A DNA stretch of 64,000 bases from Bacteroidia bacterium (GTDB lineage Bacteria > Bacteroidota > Bacteroidia > Chitinophagales > Saprospiraceae), in assembly GCA_030426765.1 (NCBI GenBank), contig JAUHXV010000005.1:1-64000 (forward strand). The letters run 5' to 3'. Shown here in pieces: positions 63,645 through 64,000 of this stretch. The position numbers were made by a program, and so were the translations under genes. Below the pieces are notes generated by a model, which was not told the origin of the DNA, searched no databases, and saw only the letters and a program-made list of their open reading frames with translations. Position 1 is the first letter of the stretch, and the number at the start of each line of letters is the position of its first letter.

Positions 63645-63731
63645 GGGACCAGTAGCAAACAAATCACCCGGCATAAAAGATGCTGGCAGAGGAGTGTGTA
63701 CATCAGTTATAAATGAATTGAGTTTTACGGT

Positions 63732-64000
63732 ATGGAAGAATTTCAAAAAGAGTGGAATGCGTTTGTCGATACGATCGTGCCCTGGTTGTATGACCATGGC
63801 CCTCGCGTCATATTTATTATCGTGGGCGCAGTGGCTTTGTATTATTTGTCCAAGCGATTTATTGTTAAAGTGGTGCGCGCGGCCGTCATCGGTCAGTTTC
63901 AGGAATCCGAAGAAGCTGAAATCAAACGAGAGGATACGCTGATCAAAATATTTATCTGGACCACAAGACTGATCATTGTAGGGGTCGCGACTATGCTTTT
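63732..64000 (+). CDS. MscS-family mechanosensitive channel, 3'-truncated by the window edge
   Basis: The frame is open from ATG 63732 to the window end (89 codons). The N-terminus has a first membrane helix ('PRVIFIIVGAVALYYLSKRFI') and a second beginning ('LIKIFIWTTRLIIVGVATML'), with a charged loop 'FQESEEAEIKREDT' between, as at the start of MscS-type channels. The pore helix and vestibule are outside the window, so the call rests on this N-terminal pattern only. Confidence 0.65.
   Translation, partial: MEEFQKEWNAFVDTIVPWLYDHGPRVIFIIVGAVALYYLSKRFIVKVVRAAVIGQFQESEEAEIKREDTLIKIFIWTTRLIIVGVATML

Noticed and set aside
1-64000. Prophage, insertion sequence, tRNA or rRNA
   Set aside because: No transposase, integrase, phage structural gene or RNA gene was recognised on either strand; a covariance-model search for tRNAs could not be run.

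Overview
The window looks like a chromosomal stretch of a Bacteroidota bacterium, most likely from the Saprospiria (Lewinella/Saprospira-like). The evidence is several secreted proteins ending in type IX secretion (T9SS) sorting domains, one of them the CHU_C type-B form; a TamB gene overlapping a lipoprotein TamA-like (TamL) partner; upstream elements matching the Bacteroidota TAnnTTTG -7 consensus; a long-form GAPDH; and a HisKA_2 sensor kinase divergent from a LuxR-type regulator. No rRNA, tRNA, insertion sequence, prophage or CRISPR array was recognised. Both ends cut genes: a glycosyltransferase at the left edge and an MscS-like channel at the right.

Region 1 (1-4321) is a GDP-heptose operon: a family-4 glycosyltransferase, heptose-7-phosphate kinase, phosphoheptose isomerase, a fused nucleotidyltransferase-phosphatase, and a small membrane protein. 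Region 2 (4357-12767) is the most unusual part. A CHAT-type cysteine protease and a membrane-anchored STAND NTPase form one operon. Divergent from them is a 1108-residue protein that joins a caspase-like protease to a C-terminal alpha/beta-hydrolase. Together they resemble STAND-protease conflict or programmed-death systems, but with an uncommon composition. A perfect 40-nt palindrome and a bidirectional terminator close the locus, followed by a small membrane protein with a repetitive tail.

Region 3 (13052-23064) holds a class III cyclase-TPR protein, a tricorn-like protease, two glycosyltransferases, SSB, a DUF1059-like protein and a cytochrome P450. Region 4 (23065-32812) contains a repeat-rich spacer, a secreted BNR-type protein, the kinase/regulator pair, a Rieske-glutamate synthase fusion, and DinB, DksA-like, PAS and metallo-beta-lactamase-fold proteins. 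Region 5 (32905-42872) starts with tamB-tamL, then small envelope proteins and two T9SS cargo proteins. Region 6 (42896-50313) has a giant type-B T9SS protein with ten repeats and a hydrolase-like secreted protein. Region 7 (50407-64000) is mixed housekeeping: DUF2130, DUF1254, two serine hydrolases, GAPDH, an HD phosphohydrolase, YitT, a class II ribonucleotide reductase, a META-domain lipoprotein and MscS.

All calls come from reading motifs by eye; no database search was run. Family names are therefore firm where catalytic motifs are cited and tentative elsewhere.
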